From CAYTMY01 sp964618075 (GTDB taxonomy: Bacteria; Bacillota; Clostridia; Eubacteriales; Anaerofustaceae): a stretch of DNA of 38,046 nt. The translations under genes and the position numbers were made by a program. Each line of letters starts with the position of its first letter. Within the stretch, counting starts at the first letter, position 1. Of the stretch, positions 30,517-38,046 are shown piece by piece. The notes under the pieces are model-generated. The model made no database searches and was not told the DNA's origin. It saw only the letters and a program-made list of their open reading frames with translations. The stretch is taken from the NCBI GenBank assembly GCA_964618075.1, contig CAZTZO010000015.1, positions 1 through 38,046 on the forward strand. The letters run 5' to 3'.

Positions 30517-31902
30517 ATGAGTGAAGATGTGAATGCACTAAAACAAGAGAGATGCAGTATTTATTCGGACATATTTAACAACAGAATACCCAAAAGAGTG
30601 CCTGTGGCTTTCGGTTTTAACAATCAAATGCTTGCCGAGTATGGGAATGTCGACGTGTTTGCCGCACAATTTGACAATTCTATCCTCTCGCAGACTGCTA
30701 AAAAGGTCTGTGAGATACTCTACTCGGATAAATGCCCTGTTGGAGTATCAAACCTTATTATGACCCGTCCGCCTATGATTTATCAAATTTTGGGTTCTCA
30801 GTCTTTTGTGATGGGTGCGAACGGTTTTATTCAGCATCCGGAAGTTGTGGGTATGTTGTACGATGATTATGATTATCTTATTCAAGATCCTTATGCTTGT
30901 GTTTTGGAAAGGATTATTCCGCGTCAATATAAAAATCTGGTTATAAATGACGCGCCCCGTTACGCCAACAACTTGGCGAGCGCAAGATTATCGCTTGCCA
31001 ATGATTTTGCGAAATCTATAAGCTATGTACAAAAGCTTGTCGAGCAGTTCGGATACTATCCGGGAGCTCCTGTAGGCTCATCCGGTCTGACTATAGCTCC
31101 TTATGATTTTCTCGGGGATCAGCTGAGAAGCTTTTCTCAAATCAGTATAGATGTAAGAAGGGACCGACAAAAAGTTGCAGAGGCTTGTGAGGCTGTTTTA
31201 CCATACATATTCTACTGGGGGCTTCCCGCAAAAGCACATCCCGAGGGTTCTGTATTTATGCCGCTGCATATGCCTACCTTTATGAGAGAAAAAGACTTTG
31301 CTCAGATATGGCTGCCGACTTACATGAAGCTTATCGAGCAGTACGCGTCCTTGGGAGTGCGCCCATCAGCATTCTGTGAAGATAATTATATGCGTTATCT
31401 TGACTATCTTTCTGATATGCCTGCGGGTATGCAGCTGTGGTTCGAGTATGGCGATCCTAAAGCTATTAAGGAAAAACTGGGCAAAAAATTTATCATAAAC
31501 GGACTTTATCCGATTACTTTAACAAAAACGGGTACGAAGCAGCAGGTGCTTGACAAGGCTAAAAAGCTTCTCGATATCATGATGCCTCAAGGCAACTACT
31601 TGTTTGGCTTTGATAAAAATCCGATAAATATTAAGGATATCAATTTGGATAATTATATAGCGCTCGCGGAATTTGTTCGTGACAACGCGCTTTATGATAA
31701 CCAAGGAGAGAAATGCGGTATTCCTCTGAATAACGAGGGATATAAATTTTCGACTGATATAATCAAGCCTTTGAAAAGTAAATACTTCACAAACGAAGTA
31801 GCATTTGGCGCCGATTATCCGCATTCGCCTGAAATCGCAGGAGAGTTATTGAAATCCTTCGAGATGGACGTATTTAAGTTCAACATGAACCTTTTGACAT
31901 AG
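30517..31902 (+). CDS. Uroporphyrinogen decarboxylase (UroD) family protein, probable methyltransferase-like
   Basis: A 461-residue protein longer than HemE (about 340-360). It shows the UroD-family TIM-barrel layout: an N-terminal IPKRVPVAFGF segment, GLTIAPYDFLGDQLR in the middle, the HMPTFM loop, and a C-terminal YLFGFDK strand. The family includes HemE and the corrinoid- or CoM-linked methyltransferases (MtaA/MtbA, O-demethylase subunits). No other heme genes are near, so demethylation or another barrel reaction is more likely than heme synthesis. A classical HxCxnC zinc motif is not obvious. AAGGAGG precedes the start by eleven bases. With its divergent TetR it forms a self-contained unit lacking a corrinoid protein. 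Function unassigned. Confidence 0.75.
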   Translation: MSEDVNALKQERCSIYSDIFNNRIPKRVPVAFGFNNQMLAEYGNVDVFAAQFDNSILSQTAKKVCEILYSDKCPVGVSNLIMTRPPMIYQILGSQSFVMGANGFIQHPEVVGMLYDDYDYLIQDPYACVLERIIPRQYKNLVINDAPRYANNLASARLSLANDFAKSISYVQKLVEQFGYYPGAPVGSSGLTIAPYDFLGDQLRSFSQISIDVRRDRQKVAEACEAVLPYIFYWGLPAKAHPEGSVFMPLHMPTFMREKDFAQIWLPTYMKLIEQYASLGVRPSAFCEDNYMRYLDYLSDMPAGMQLWFEYGDPKAIKEKLGKKFIINGLYPITLTKTGTKQQVLDKAKKLLDIMMPQGNYLFGFDKNPINIKDINLDNYIALAEFVRDNALYDNQGEKCGIPLNNEGYKFSTDIIKPLKSKYFTNEVAFGADYPHSPEIAGELLKSFEMDVFKFNMNLLT

Positions 31903-31907
31903 TTTTA

Positions 31908-31938
31908 AAAAAAGACGGGAGGCTTCCCGTCTTTTTTT
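31908..31938. terminator. Bidirectional terminator
   Basis: The stem AAAGACGGGA/TCCCGTCTTT ends in a run of Ts on the plus strand and As on the other side. It separates the UroD-family gene from the converging radC gene. Confidence 0.88.
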
Positions 31939-31941
31939 TGC

Positions 31942-32628
31942 TTAGACCAATAATCCGTGTTCTCTGAACGAGTAGTAATTGTTGCCACCGATAATTATAT
32001 GATCAGTAATGTTTATACCGACGATCCTTCCCGCGAGTACAAGCTCCTTTGTCATACTTATATCGTTCTCGCTTGGCGTCGAATCCAAGGACGGATGGTT
32101 ATGAATTAGTATCACTCTGTAAGCGCTTTTTGCTATTGCCTGCTTGAATACCTCGCGTGCGTGCACCAAAGAAGAGTTCAGAGTTCCTATAGACACCGTC
32201 TCGACTGATATTATGCGGCTCTTTGTGTTGAGCAGCACAGCGCAGAAGTGTTCTCTGTCGTAACATGACATTTCATTTATCATCACCTCCACGAGATCCT
32301 GCGGACAGCATATCGTAACATCGTTTACCTGAGTACGCACAGAGCGCTTTCCCAGCTCGAAGGCTGCCTTTAACAATACAGCCTTTGCGTTGCTTATACC
32401 CTTGTTCTCATTTATCAGCCGCTGGGTGGAAATATCCGACATATATTTCAGAGAGCCGTAGCGGCGAAGCATATTTTCCGACATCACAAATACGTCCTTC
32501 ACATCATCGCCGGTACGCAGTATCAAAGACAAAAGCTCTTCATCCCTCAAATTTTCATTTCCTTCTTTTTCGAGCTTGTTTCTTAATGCTTCTATCTTTC
32601 GGGTTTCGTTTTGGCGCAATACTGACAT
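31942..32628 (-). CDS. radC: RadC-family JAB/MPN-domain protein
   Basis: A 228-residue protein with a helix-hairpin-helix-like N-terminal half and a C-terminal JAB1/MPN metalloprotein domain. The JAMM signature is intact: Glu in ISVETVSIG, then HNHPSLDSTPSENDI. Historically named for DNA repair, the family's true function is unsettled, with roles in recombination or peptide cleavage proposed. AAGGAGG lies five bases before the start. It follows maf in the same direction with a short gap of 37 bases, a pairing seen in many bacteria, so the two are probably one operon. Confidence 0.93.
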   Translation of the reverse strand: MSVLRQNETRKIEALRNKLEKEGNENLRDEELLSLILRTGDDVKDVFVMSENMLRRYGSLKYMSDISTQRLINENKGISNAKAVLLKAAFELGKRSVRTQVNDVTICCPQDLVEVMINEMSCYDREHFCAVLLNTKSRIISVETVSIGTLNSSLVHAREVFKQAIAKSAYRVILIHNHPSLDSTPSENDISMTKELVLAGRIVGINITDHIIIGGNNYYSFREHGLLV

Positions 32629-32665
32629 ATTATCCTCCTTATATCAAGGCGTTCTTATTTATAAA

Positions 32666-33259
32666 TTAACAGCGGCGATAACCAAAGCTTGTTTTTAACT
32701 CATCATATACAGCAGCGATTGGCAGTCCCACAACATTTTCATAGTTGCCTTCTATGCTTTTGATAAAAAGACGCATGTCGTTTTGTATGCCGTAGGCTCC
32801 CGCTTTGTCTGAAACGTCGTTGTTTTCTAAGTATTCGAGTATTTCATTTTGAGTCATTTTAAGCATTTCAACAGTAGTTTTTTCGCATATCTCTACTGTC
32901 TTTTCTTTACTTGTTATGCACACTGCGCTCAACACTATATGTTTTTGTCCCGTTAGCTTATTAAGTATTTCAAAGGCATTGGTCTTATCCTTCGGTTTTC
33001 CTATTAATTGTCCTTCAAATACAACAACGGTATCAGCGCTGATAATTATACTGTTTTCGTTCTCGTATTTTTCTTTTATGAAAAAAGCTTTTTTGCGGGC
33101 GTTGGATACTGCTGTATGTAAAGCGTCTGTACAATTATTATTCTCCTTGACATCAGCCGGTATAATAAGGGCGTTGTTTGATATTAACCCTATAAGCTCC
33201 CTTCTTCTTGGTGAAGCGCTGGCAAGTATGATTTGCTTGCTTATATTATTATTCTCCAT
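32666..33259 (-). CDS. maf: Maf-family nucleotide pyrophosphatase
   Basis: A 197-residue Maf/Ham1-type enzyme that hydrolyses non-canonical or dTTP/UTP-type nucleotides and is linked to septation inhibition in Bacillus. The opening LASASPRRRELI and the SADTVV and GKP segments are the family's substrate-binding motifs; the C-terminal AGAYGIQ and NYENVVGLP are also conserved. The start at 33259 has AAAGGAG eleven bases upstream. The frame stays open for 23 more codons upstream but that part is hydrophobic and unlike the family. It is first of a probable maf-radC operon. Confidence 0.94.
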   Translation of the reverse strand: MENNNISKQIILASASPRRRELIGLISNNALIIPADVKENNNCTDALHTAVSNARKKAFFIKEKYENENSIIISADTVVVFEGQLIGKPKDKTNAFEILNKLTGQKHIVLSAVCITSKEKTVEICEKTTVEMLKMTQNEILEYLENNDVSDKAGAYGIQNDMRLFIKSIEGNYENVVGLPIAAVYDELKTSFGYRRC

Positions 33260-33430
33260 GACTTCAAAAACTCCTTTTTTATTTATGCAAATTATTAAAA
33301 AAAAACATAATCGCGCTATAATTTTCAAACCAAAAGCTGTTGTGTTATAATTCTTGGCATAGTATTTTTAGTGTACGGCTGTTCATTTAAGCGTATGCTT
33401 AGGGTTGTTATATAGGTATATATCATTTAT

Positions 33431-33458
33431 TTGACTATATAATAATAGCATATACAAT
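33431..33458 (+). promoter_or_regulatory. Promoter of the CtpA-type protease gene
   Basis: TTGACT (33431-33436), a 16 bp spacer and TACAAT (33453-33458), about 20 bases before the ATG. Confidence 0.6.
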
Positions 33459-33478
33459 AAAGGGAAGATAATTAGCTA

Positions 33479-34702
33479 ATGGAAAATAACAAGACAAATA
33501 AGAAGAAAATAACATGGATAATCATAGTTGTTATCATCGTGTTGGTAACTAACCTTGCGACGTACCTCGTCTGCACATATATGCCTGTATTTTTAGGCAA
33601 ATCCATAATAATAAAAGCCGACGATACCACAGCGGCAGCGGCTGTGAACAAGATGCTTTATATTTCGCAAAAGCTCGATGACAACTATTTGTGGAAAACT
33701 GATAAAGAGGCGATGTGGGACAGCGCCATAAAGGGACTATTGGCAGGCACGGGAGACGACTATGCGGCTTATTATACAAAGGATGAATACAAGTCGTATC
33801 AGGAAATAGCAAACGGCAAGTATTCGGGTATCGGCGTACAGATAACCAACAATGATAGCGGCGACGTTAAAATAACAAAGGTGTTTGCAAACACTCCCGC
33901 TATTGAAGCTGGTATTCAGGTGGGAGATATAATCACCATGGCAAACGATACATCTCTTATCGGCATGAATATAGAAAAAGCTGTAACATATATAAGAGGC
34001 ACAAAGGGGACGAGTGTTTCTATAAAAGTAAACAGAAGCGGCAGTGAATTGAGTTTTGATGTTGTACGACAGGATATAGAGCTTGTTTATGTCGAAAGTA
34101 AAATGCTAGCCGATAACGTAGGGTATGTATATATATCCGAATTTGAAACAAATACCTACAACCAGTTTGCTTCCGCAGTAAAATCGCTCAGTGAACAGAA
34201 TATGACAGGGCTCATTCTCGACTTAAGACAGAACCCGGGAGGATCGGTGAGCGAGGCGGTCAATATAGCAGACGATCTTTTAAATCAGACAGATATAATG
34301 TATACGATAGACCACGACGGTAATAAACAGGTATATTCCTCGAACGCTAACTGTATACAGGTGCCCGTCGTCGTTTTGATAGACCAATATTCCGCAAGCT
34401 CAGCCGAAATACTGACTATAGCGCTTAAGGATAACAATGCGGCGCTGATAGTCGGGCAAAAAAGCTACGGCAAGGGAATAATGCAAAAGCTGATCCCTCT
34501 GTCCGACGGTACCATGTACAAATACACCTTTGCGGAATACTTCGGGCCTAAAGGAACCGAAATACACAAAGTTGGCATTACTCCGGATTATGAAATCGCA
34601 CTGCCCGAAGAGTATCAAAACAAGCTAATTGGCGATATACCCTACGAAAGCGATACTCAGCTTCAAAAAGCCGTTGAAGTCGTCAAAACAATGAATAAAT
34701 AG
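33479..34702 (+). CDS. Carboxy-terminal processing protease (S41, CtpA type)
   Basis: A 407-residue membrane-tethered serine protease of the tail-specific S41 family. A membrane helix (about 11-35) is followed by a PDZ domain (about 115-190, YSGIGVQI and GIQVGDIITMAND) and the catalytic domain. Ser307 in YSASSAE and Lys332 in YGKGIMQ form the dyad, 25 residues apart as in E. coli Prc; LDLRQNPGG is the conserved strand. Such proteases clip extracytoplasmic C-termini and in sporulating Firmicutes activate signals. The start has GGGAAG about 12 bases upstream. No ftsX or ftsE neighbours are present, though they commonly accompany this gene. Confidence 0.93.
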   Translation: MENNKTNKKKITWIIIVVIIVLVTNLATYLVCTYMPVFLGKSIIIKADDTTAAAAVNKMLYISQKLDDNYLWKTDKEAMWDSAIKGLLAGTGDDYAAYYTKDEYKSYQEIANGKYSGIGVQITNNDSGDVKITKVFANTPAIEAGIQVGDIITMANDTSLIGMNIEKAVTYIRGTKGTSVSIKVNRSGSELSFDVVRQDIELVYVESKMLADNVGYVYISEFETNTYNQFASAVKSLSEQNMTGLILDLRQNPGGSVSEAVNIADDLLNQTDIMYTIDHDGNKQVYSSNANCIQVPVVVLIDQYSASSAEILTIALKDNNAALIVGQKSYGKGIMQKLIPLSDGTMYKYTFAEYFGPKGTEIHKVGITPDYEIALPEEYQNKLIGDIPYESDTQLQKAVEVVKTMNK

Positions 34703-34722
34703 ACTAAAGCATGAATCTATTG

Positions 34723-34763
34723 TCATTTCATGTGTTGAAATGAAACGAGATAACCTTTATAAT
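34723..34763 (+). promoter_or_regulatory. PBP promoter with overlapping palindrome
   Basis: TTGAAA (34735-34740), a 17 bp spacer and TATAAT (34758-34763) form a strong promoter. A perfect inverted repeat TCATTTCA-TGTGT-TGAAATGA (34723-34743) covers the -35 box, so a bound regulator could block polymerase. The spacing to the PBP start is about 40 bases. Confidence 0.6.
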
Positions 34764-34804
34764 GTAAAATAATAAATTGAAACAAACTTCGCAGGAGGTT
34801 CCTT

Positions 34805-37800
34805 ATGGCAAAAAAAGGGACAGGGGATAAAAAGGCTACCCATACGCTTAAAATAGGAAGAAAGAGAATAAAGATAACAAAAAGGGTAAAGCGGGACGCT
34901 TCTCATAGCGATATTGACGCCGATACGATAGTATCCGATTCACCGCAGGAGCAAAGTGCCGAAAAGTCTTCCTCAGCACTTAAAAAAATTCCCGTATTGA
35001 ACCGCATCAAAAAGAAAAAGCGCAAGCAAACCATAGGTAAGAACGGTAAGCCGGCGCCTACTCTTGCCGTAAAAATACTTATCATAGCCGCAGGCGTGGT
35101 AATAGTCGGTATGCTTGTGGGTTTGGGACTGGCTCTTACATGGATGGCTCAGGCGCCCGCCTTGGATACGGACAAATTTGTCTATTCTTCGGCGACAACG
35201 GTTTACGACACTGACGGAAAGTATTATCAGGAGCTGCAGTCCACGGAAAAGCGCGAGCCTGTTACTATAGAGCAAATACCCGAAATCGTGCAGCTTGCAT
35301 TCGTTTCGATAGAGGATCAGAGATTCTATCAGCATTCGGGAGTTGATATAAGAGGTACGCTAAAGGCTATCTTCGGAGTTATTACCTCCGGTACGACTGA
35401 CGGCCCCGGCGGCAGCACTATCACCCAACAGCTTATAAAGCAAACGCATCTGACGAGCGCCACGAGCATAAAGAGAAAGGTCATGGAATGGAAGCTTTCT
35501 TATCAGCTTGAAAAAGTGTTTACAAAGCGTCAGATCCTTGAAGCATACTTAAATAAAGTAAACCTTTCCTATGCATGGGGAATACAAAGTGCGGCAAAGC
35601 TGTATTTTAACAAGGACGTCAGCCAGTTGGATATAGCTCAGGCGGCAGTACTTGCCTCAATAATAAATTCGCCGACCTACTATAATCCTTATGAATATAC
35701 TACCGATGCATCGGGAAATGAGAATCTTGTCACCACACCGAACGCCGACGGCACTGTAAACGTAGGGTATTCTAACGAGAACATGGAGCGAGCCATACTT
35801 GTTGTGGAAAAGATGTACGACCTCGGACATATATGCAAGGAAGAGCTTGAAATAGCAAAGGACGAGCTAAACAACAATAAAATCGCTCTTGTGGTTCCCA
35901 CAAATACGGGCTTATATACTTACTTCACGGACGCTGTTTACAACGAAGTCCTTGAAGACCTTATGGAAAAATACAATTATCGACGCGACGACGCTGTTGA
36001 TCTGTTACTAAACGGCGGGCTGAGAATATACTCAACTGTTGATCCTATAATACAGGGTTCATTAGACGCACAGGCGGCAGATCCCGGCAATTTCCCGGAT
36101 TCAAGCTATGAAGCCGATCTTGCTTCGGCAGCAGTGAGCGCGCAGACAGGCGTTGCGACCTCATATATACCGCAGATAGGCGGAGTCGTCATAGAAAATG
36201 AAAACGGTTACGTCAGAGGAATTATAGGCGGCAGAGAAAAAACAGGAAGCCTGACAATGAACCGCGCTCTCGAGAAGTTCCAAACGGGATCCAGCACGAA
36301 GCCTTTAACGGCATATGCTCCCGGCCTTGACTCAGGGACTATAACTCTTGCGACTACCTTTGATGACGTTGCCTTAAACTTCGGCGGTTGGGTTCCGGCT
36401 AATGCTGAAAGCGGTTCGGGCGGAATGACTACTGTCAGACAAGGTCTTACGGAATCTATAAACAGAATAGCGGTACAGGCAGAGATGAAGACGGGACACG
36501 AGGTATCTGCGGCATATGCGGAGAAATTCGGTCTTGAAATCGACCGTCCCAACGATTTGGGTGCGGCGGCTCTTGCTTTGGGCGGTTACACTTACGGACA
36601 GACGCCTCTTGCAATGTGCAGTGCGTTTACGACCTTCCCCAACGGTGGATACAGATATACGCCTACCTTCTATACGAAGGTGACGGATTCAAACGGAGTA
36701 ACAATACTTACAAGCGAACAAAAAATGGTTCAGGTAATATCCGATCAGGTCGCATGGCTTGTTACCGACGTATTAAAGGGTGTTGTAACAGGAGGCACTA
36801 CGAATATATCGGTATCCGGACAGGACTTGGCAGGTAAGACAGGTACTACAGATAGCCGCGTATGCGCTTGGTTCTGCGGATATACACCGAAATATTCGGG
36901 GGCGTTCTGGTTCGGTTATGACGTAAACACGGTTACTGTCGGCTCAGACACATACGAGCTTCGTATAGGGCTGTACGGCGGAGATACTTACAACGGACCT
37001 GCCGGCTTCTTTGAAGACGTATTCAATCAGTTCTACGCAGCGAAGGGCGAGCCGAGTGCTTCCTTTAAGAGTATGCCTGCGGGCATATTTACCGCCGCGG
37101 TAGACGGCGTGTCAGGCAAGGCCCCGACAGAATTATCAGCGCTTGATCCGAGAGGCTCGCGCGTTATAAGCGAATATTTTGCGGAAGGCACATATCCTTC
37201 GGAAAGCGACGATATGCACCAGTATGTGGAGCTGTGTGCAGTAAGCGGCGGATATCCGAGCGAATATTGTCCTGTCGTAAGAAAGGTAATGGTGGTCAAG
37301 GACTACACCAAGCTGTATCCTTCCGGGGTGACGAGGGTCAACCCCTATGAGATACCCGCTTCGGAGGACGGTGCGATTGCTCCGCAAAAGGATCAGGTGT
37401 GTACACTTCACAATGCAGGCACCGTCGCAACAGGTTTTAGCTTCAGCAGGAATAGCGTCAGTATCGATACGGGAGAATCTATAAATATTTCAGGCGTCCC
37501 ATGCACCTCGTCGGGAGCTGCCGCGCCTATTGGAGATTCAAGCTACAGCGTATCCGTCGGCAATTCAGCCGTAGCGAGCGCAACTTGCAGCGGCCAGAGC
37601 ATAACGATAACGGGCGTGAACCCGGGTACGACAACACTGACCTTTACAGGAAGATTGAACTTGGGAAGCACAAAGGAGTATACGGTTACGGGCACTGTCA
37701 CAATAACGGTTTCGCAGGCTGTCGTATATCACGATATAAGTATAGGTGTAAATAATACCACTATGGGAACGGCGAGTGTAAGCAGTAACACCGTAGCAAG

Positions 37801-37951
37801 CGGAGGCAGCGTGACAATAACCTGTTCACCTAATACCGGCTATAATGTAAGAACGATTGCCGTCAACGGCACAACCGTTGCCAACTATACCAACACATAT
37901 ACTTTGAGTAATATTACCGAGGATAAAAACGTGGTAGTAACTTTTTATTAG
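34805..37951 (+). CDS. Class A penicillin-binding protein with C-terminal Ig-like and InlB-type repeat tail
   Basis: A 1048-residue bifunctional peptidoglycan synthase. A basic cytoplasmic tail (1-85) precedes one membrane helix (about 88-114). The GT51 transglycosylase has Glu170 (EDQRFYQH) and GGSTITQQL (202-210), with Glu246 in ILEAYLN. The transpeptidase has the SxxK nucleophile Ser496 (GSSTKP), SIN (551-553) and KTG (678-680). All catalytic motifs are intact. The tail is unusual: residues about 876-970 look like a bacterial Ig-like fold (VSIDTGESINI; GVNPGTTTLTFTG) and 973-1048 like a divergent InlB/YYY-type repeat (ITCSPNTGYNVRTIAVNG). AGGAGG lies six bases before the ATG. Standard PBP1 proteins are 700-900 residues. 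Confidence 0.94.
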   Translation: MAKKGTGDKKATHTLKIGRKRIKITKRVKRDASHSDIDADTIVSDSPQEQSAEKSSSALKKIPVLNRIKKKKRKQTIGKNGKPAPTLAVKILIIAAGVVIVGMLVGLGLALTWMAQAPALDTDKFVYSSATTVYDTDGKYYQELQSTEKREPVTIEQIPEIVQLAFVSIEDQRFYQHSGVDIRGTLKAIFGVITSGTTDGPGGSTITQQLIKQTHLTSATSIKRKVMEWKLSYQLEKVFTKRQILEAYLNKVNLSYAWGIQSAAKLYFNKDVSQLDIAQAAVLASIINSPTYYNPYEYTTDASGNENLVTTPNADGTVNVGYSNENMERAILVVEKMYDLGHICKEELEIAKDELNNNKIALVVPTNTGLYTYFTDAVYNEVLEDLMEKYNYRRDDAVDLLLNGGLRIYSTVDPIIQGSLDAQAADPGNFPDSSYEADLASAAVSAQTGVATSYIPQIGGVVIENENGYVRGIIGGREKTGSLTMNRALEKFQTGSSTKPLTAYAPGLDSGTITLATTFDDVALNFGGWVPANAESGSGGMTTVRQGLTESINRIAVQAEMKTGHEVSAAYAEKFGLEIDRPNDLGAAALALGGYTYGQTPLAMCSAFTTFPNGGYRYTPTFYTKVTDSNGVTILTSEQKMVQVISDQVAWLVTDVLKGVVTGGTTNISVSGQDLAGKTGTTDSRVCAWFCGYTPKYSGAFWFGYDVNTVTVGSDTYELRIGLYGGDTYNGPAGFFEDVFNQFYAAKGEPSASFKSMPAGIFTAAVDGVSGKAPTELSALDPRGSRVISEYFAEGTYPSESDDMHQYVELCAVSGGYPSEYCPVVRKVMVVKDYTKLYPSGVTRVNPYEIPASEDGAIAPQKDQVCTLHNAGTVATGFSFSRNSVSIDTGESINISGVPCTSSGAAAPIGDSSYSVSVGNSAVASATCSGQSITITGVNPGTTTLTFTGRLNLGSTKEYTVTGTVTITVSQAVVYHDISIGVNNTTMGTASVSSNTVASGGSVTITCSPNTGYNVRTIAVNGTTVANYTNTYTLSNITEDKNVVVTFY

Positions 37952-37989
37952 CCAATAATGAGCTTAGAAGTAAAAGACCTGCCGAAGTA

Positions 37990-38046
37990 AGTGATCTGTA
38001 CCCCGAAATCTGGACACTTGAAATTTGAATAGTCTTTTAGGCACAT
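37990..38046 (+). mobile_element. Possible terminus of an IS3-type insertion sequence
   Basis: The segment around 37998-38012 reads GTACCCCGAAATCTGGACAC, a wording I associate with the inverted-repeat ends of IS3-family elements in Clostridia. No transposase lies within the window, and only about 50 bases are visible. The insertion, if real, would lie just downstream of the PBP gene. This is recalled similarity without any alignment. Confidence 0.3.

Noticed and set aside
30517..31902. Heme biosynthesis gene hemE
   Set aside because: The protein is about 100 residues too long, motifs differ from HemE, and no heme gene is nearby.
1..38046. CRISPR array or cas genes
   Set aside because: No set of evenly spaced identical short repeats and no Cas-like protein was found; the repeats present are few, long and dispersed.

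Overview
The window looks like a chromosomal segment of a low-to-moderate G+C anaerobic Firmicute, probably a gut or sediment Clostridia relative. The evidence is spoVG, a CarD-type regulator, strong AGGAGG ribosome binding sites, several TTG starts, sigma-A style TTGACA/TATAAT promoters and many compact rho-independent terminators. No 16S gene or species-defining marker is present, so nothing finer is claimed.

Layout. 1-742 is gene-poor: a possible phage gene fragment at the left edge, two copies of a ~150 bp repeat, a run of hairpins, and a duplicated tRNA-Ser 3' end beside the intact tRNA-Ser(GGA), which reads as remnants of tRNA-targeted integration. 1.0-5.7 kb (minus strand) carries an HtrA protease, a cold shock protein, an AI-2E/PerM-family membrane protein and an aldehyde dehydrogenase. 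6.1-9.9 kb (plus) carries a PnuC transporter, a VanZ-RDD fusion and a membrane glycosyltransferase. 10.2-17.4 kb holds a membrane-anchored glucosaminidase, isocitrate dehydrogenase, a small unknown protein, a CarD-like regulator, a repeat lipoprotein, a TcdA-like tRNA-modifying enzyme, a YibE/F membrane protein and a small membrane protein. 17.6-19.9 kb has a cysteine-rich unknown protein divergent from comM/yifB.

20.0-26.6 kb is the most unusual part. A divergent LysR regulator faces a tight five-gene operon: three tandem paralogous SnoaL/NTF2-like proteins of about 220 residues, an SMP-30-like beta-propeller lactonase and a MatC/DASS-type carrier. A TetR regulator converges from the far end. 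This looks like an uptake-plus-conversion system for a lactone or carboxylic acid built wholly from non-redox chemistry. I do not recognise it as a described pathway.

26.7-27.5 kb has tRNA-Gly(CCC) followed by a cluster of dispersed repeats, including diverged copies of elements found at 0.1-0.7 kb and 14.1 kb. 27.5-38.0 kb returns to core functions (murC, spoVG, radC, maf, a CtpA protease, a class A penicillin-binding protein with an added Ig-like tail). It is interrupted by a TetR/UroD-family pair that may be a second small catabolic unit. The last ~50 bases resemble the terminus of an IS3-type insertion sequence.

Many genes serve the cell envelope: htrA, ctpA, murC, the PBP, the glucosaminidase, VanZ and the glycosyltransferase. 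They are dispersed and have their own promoters, so they are not one operon.
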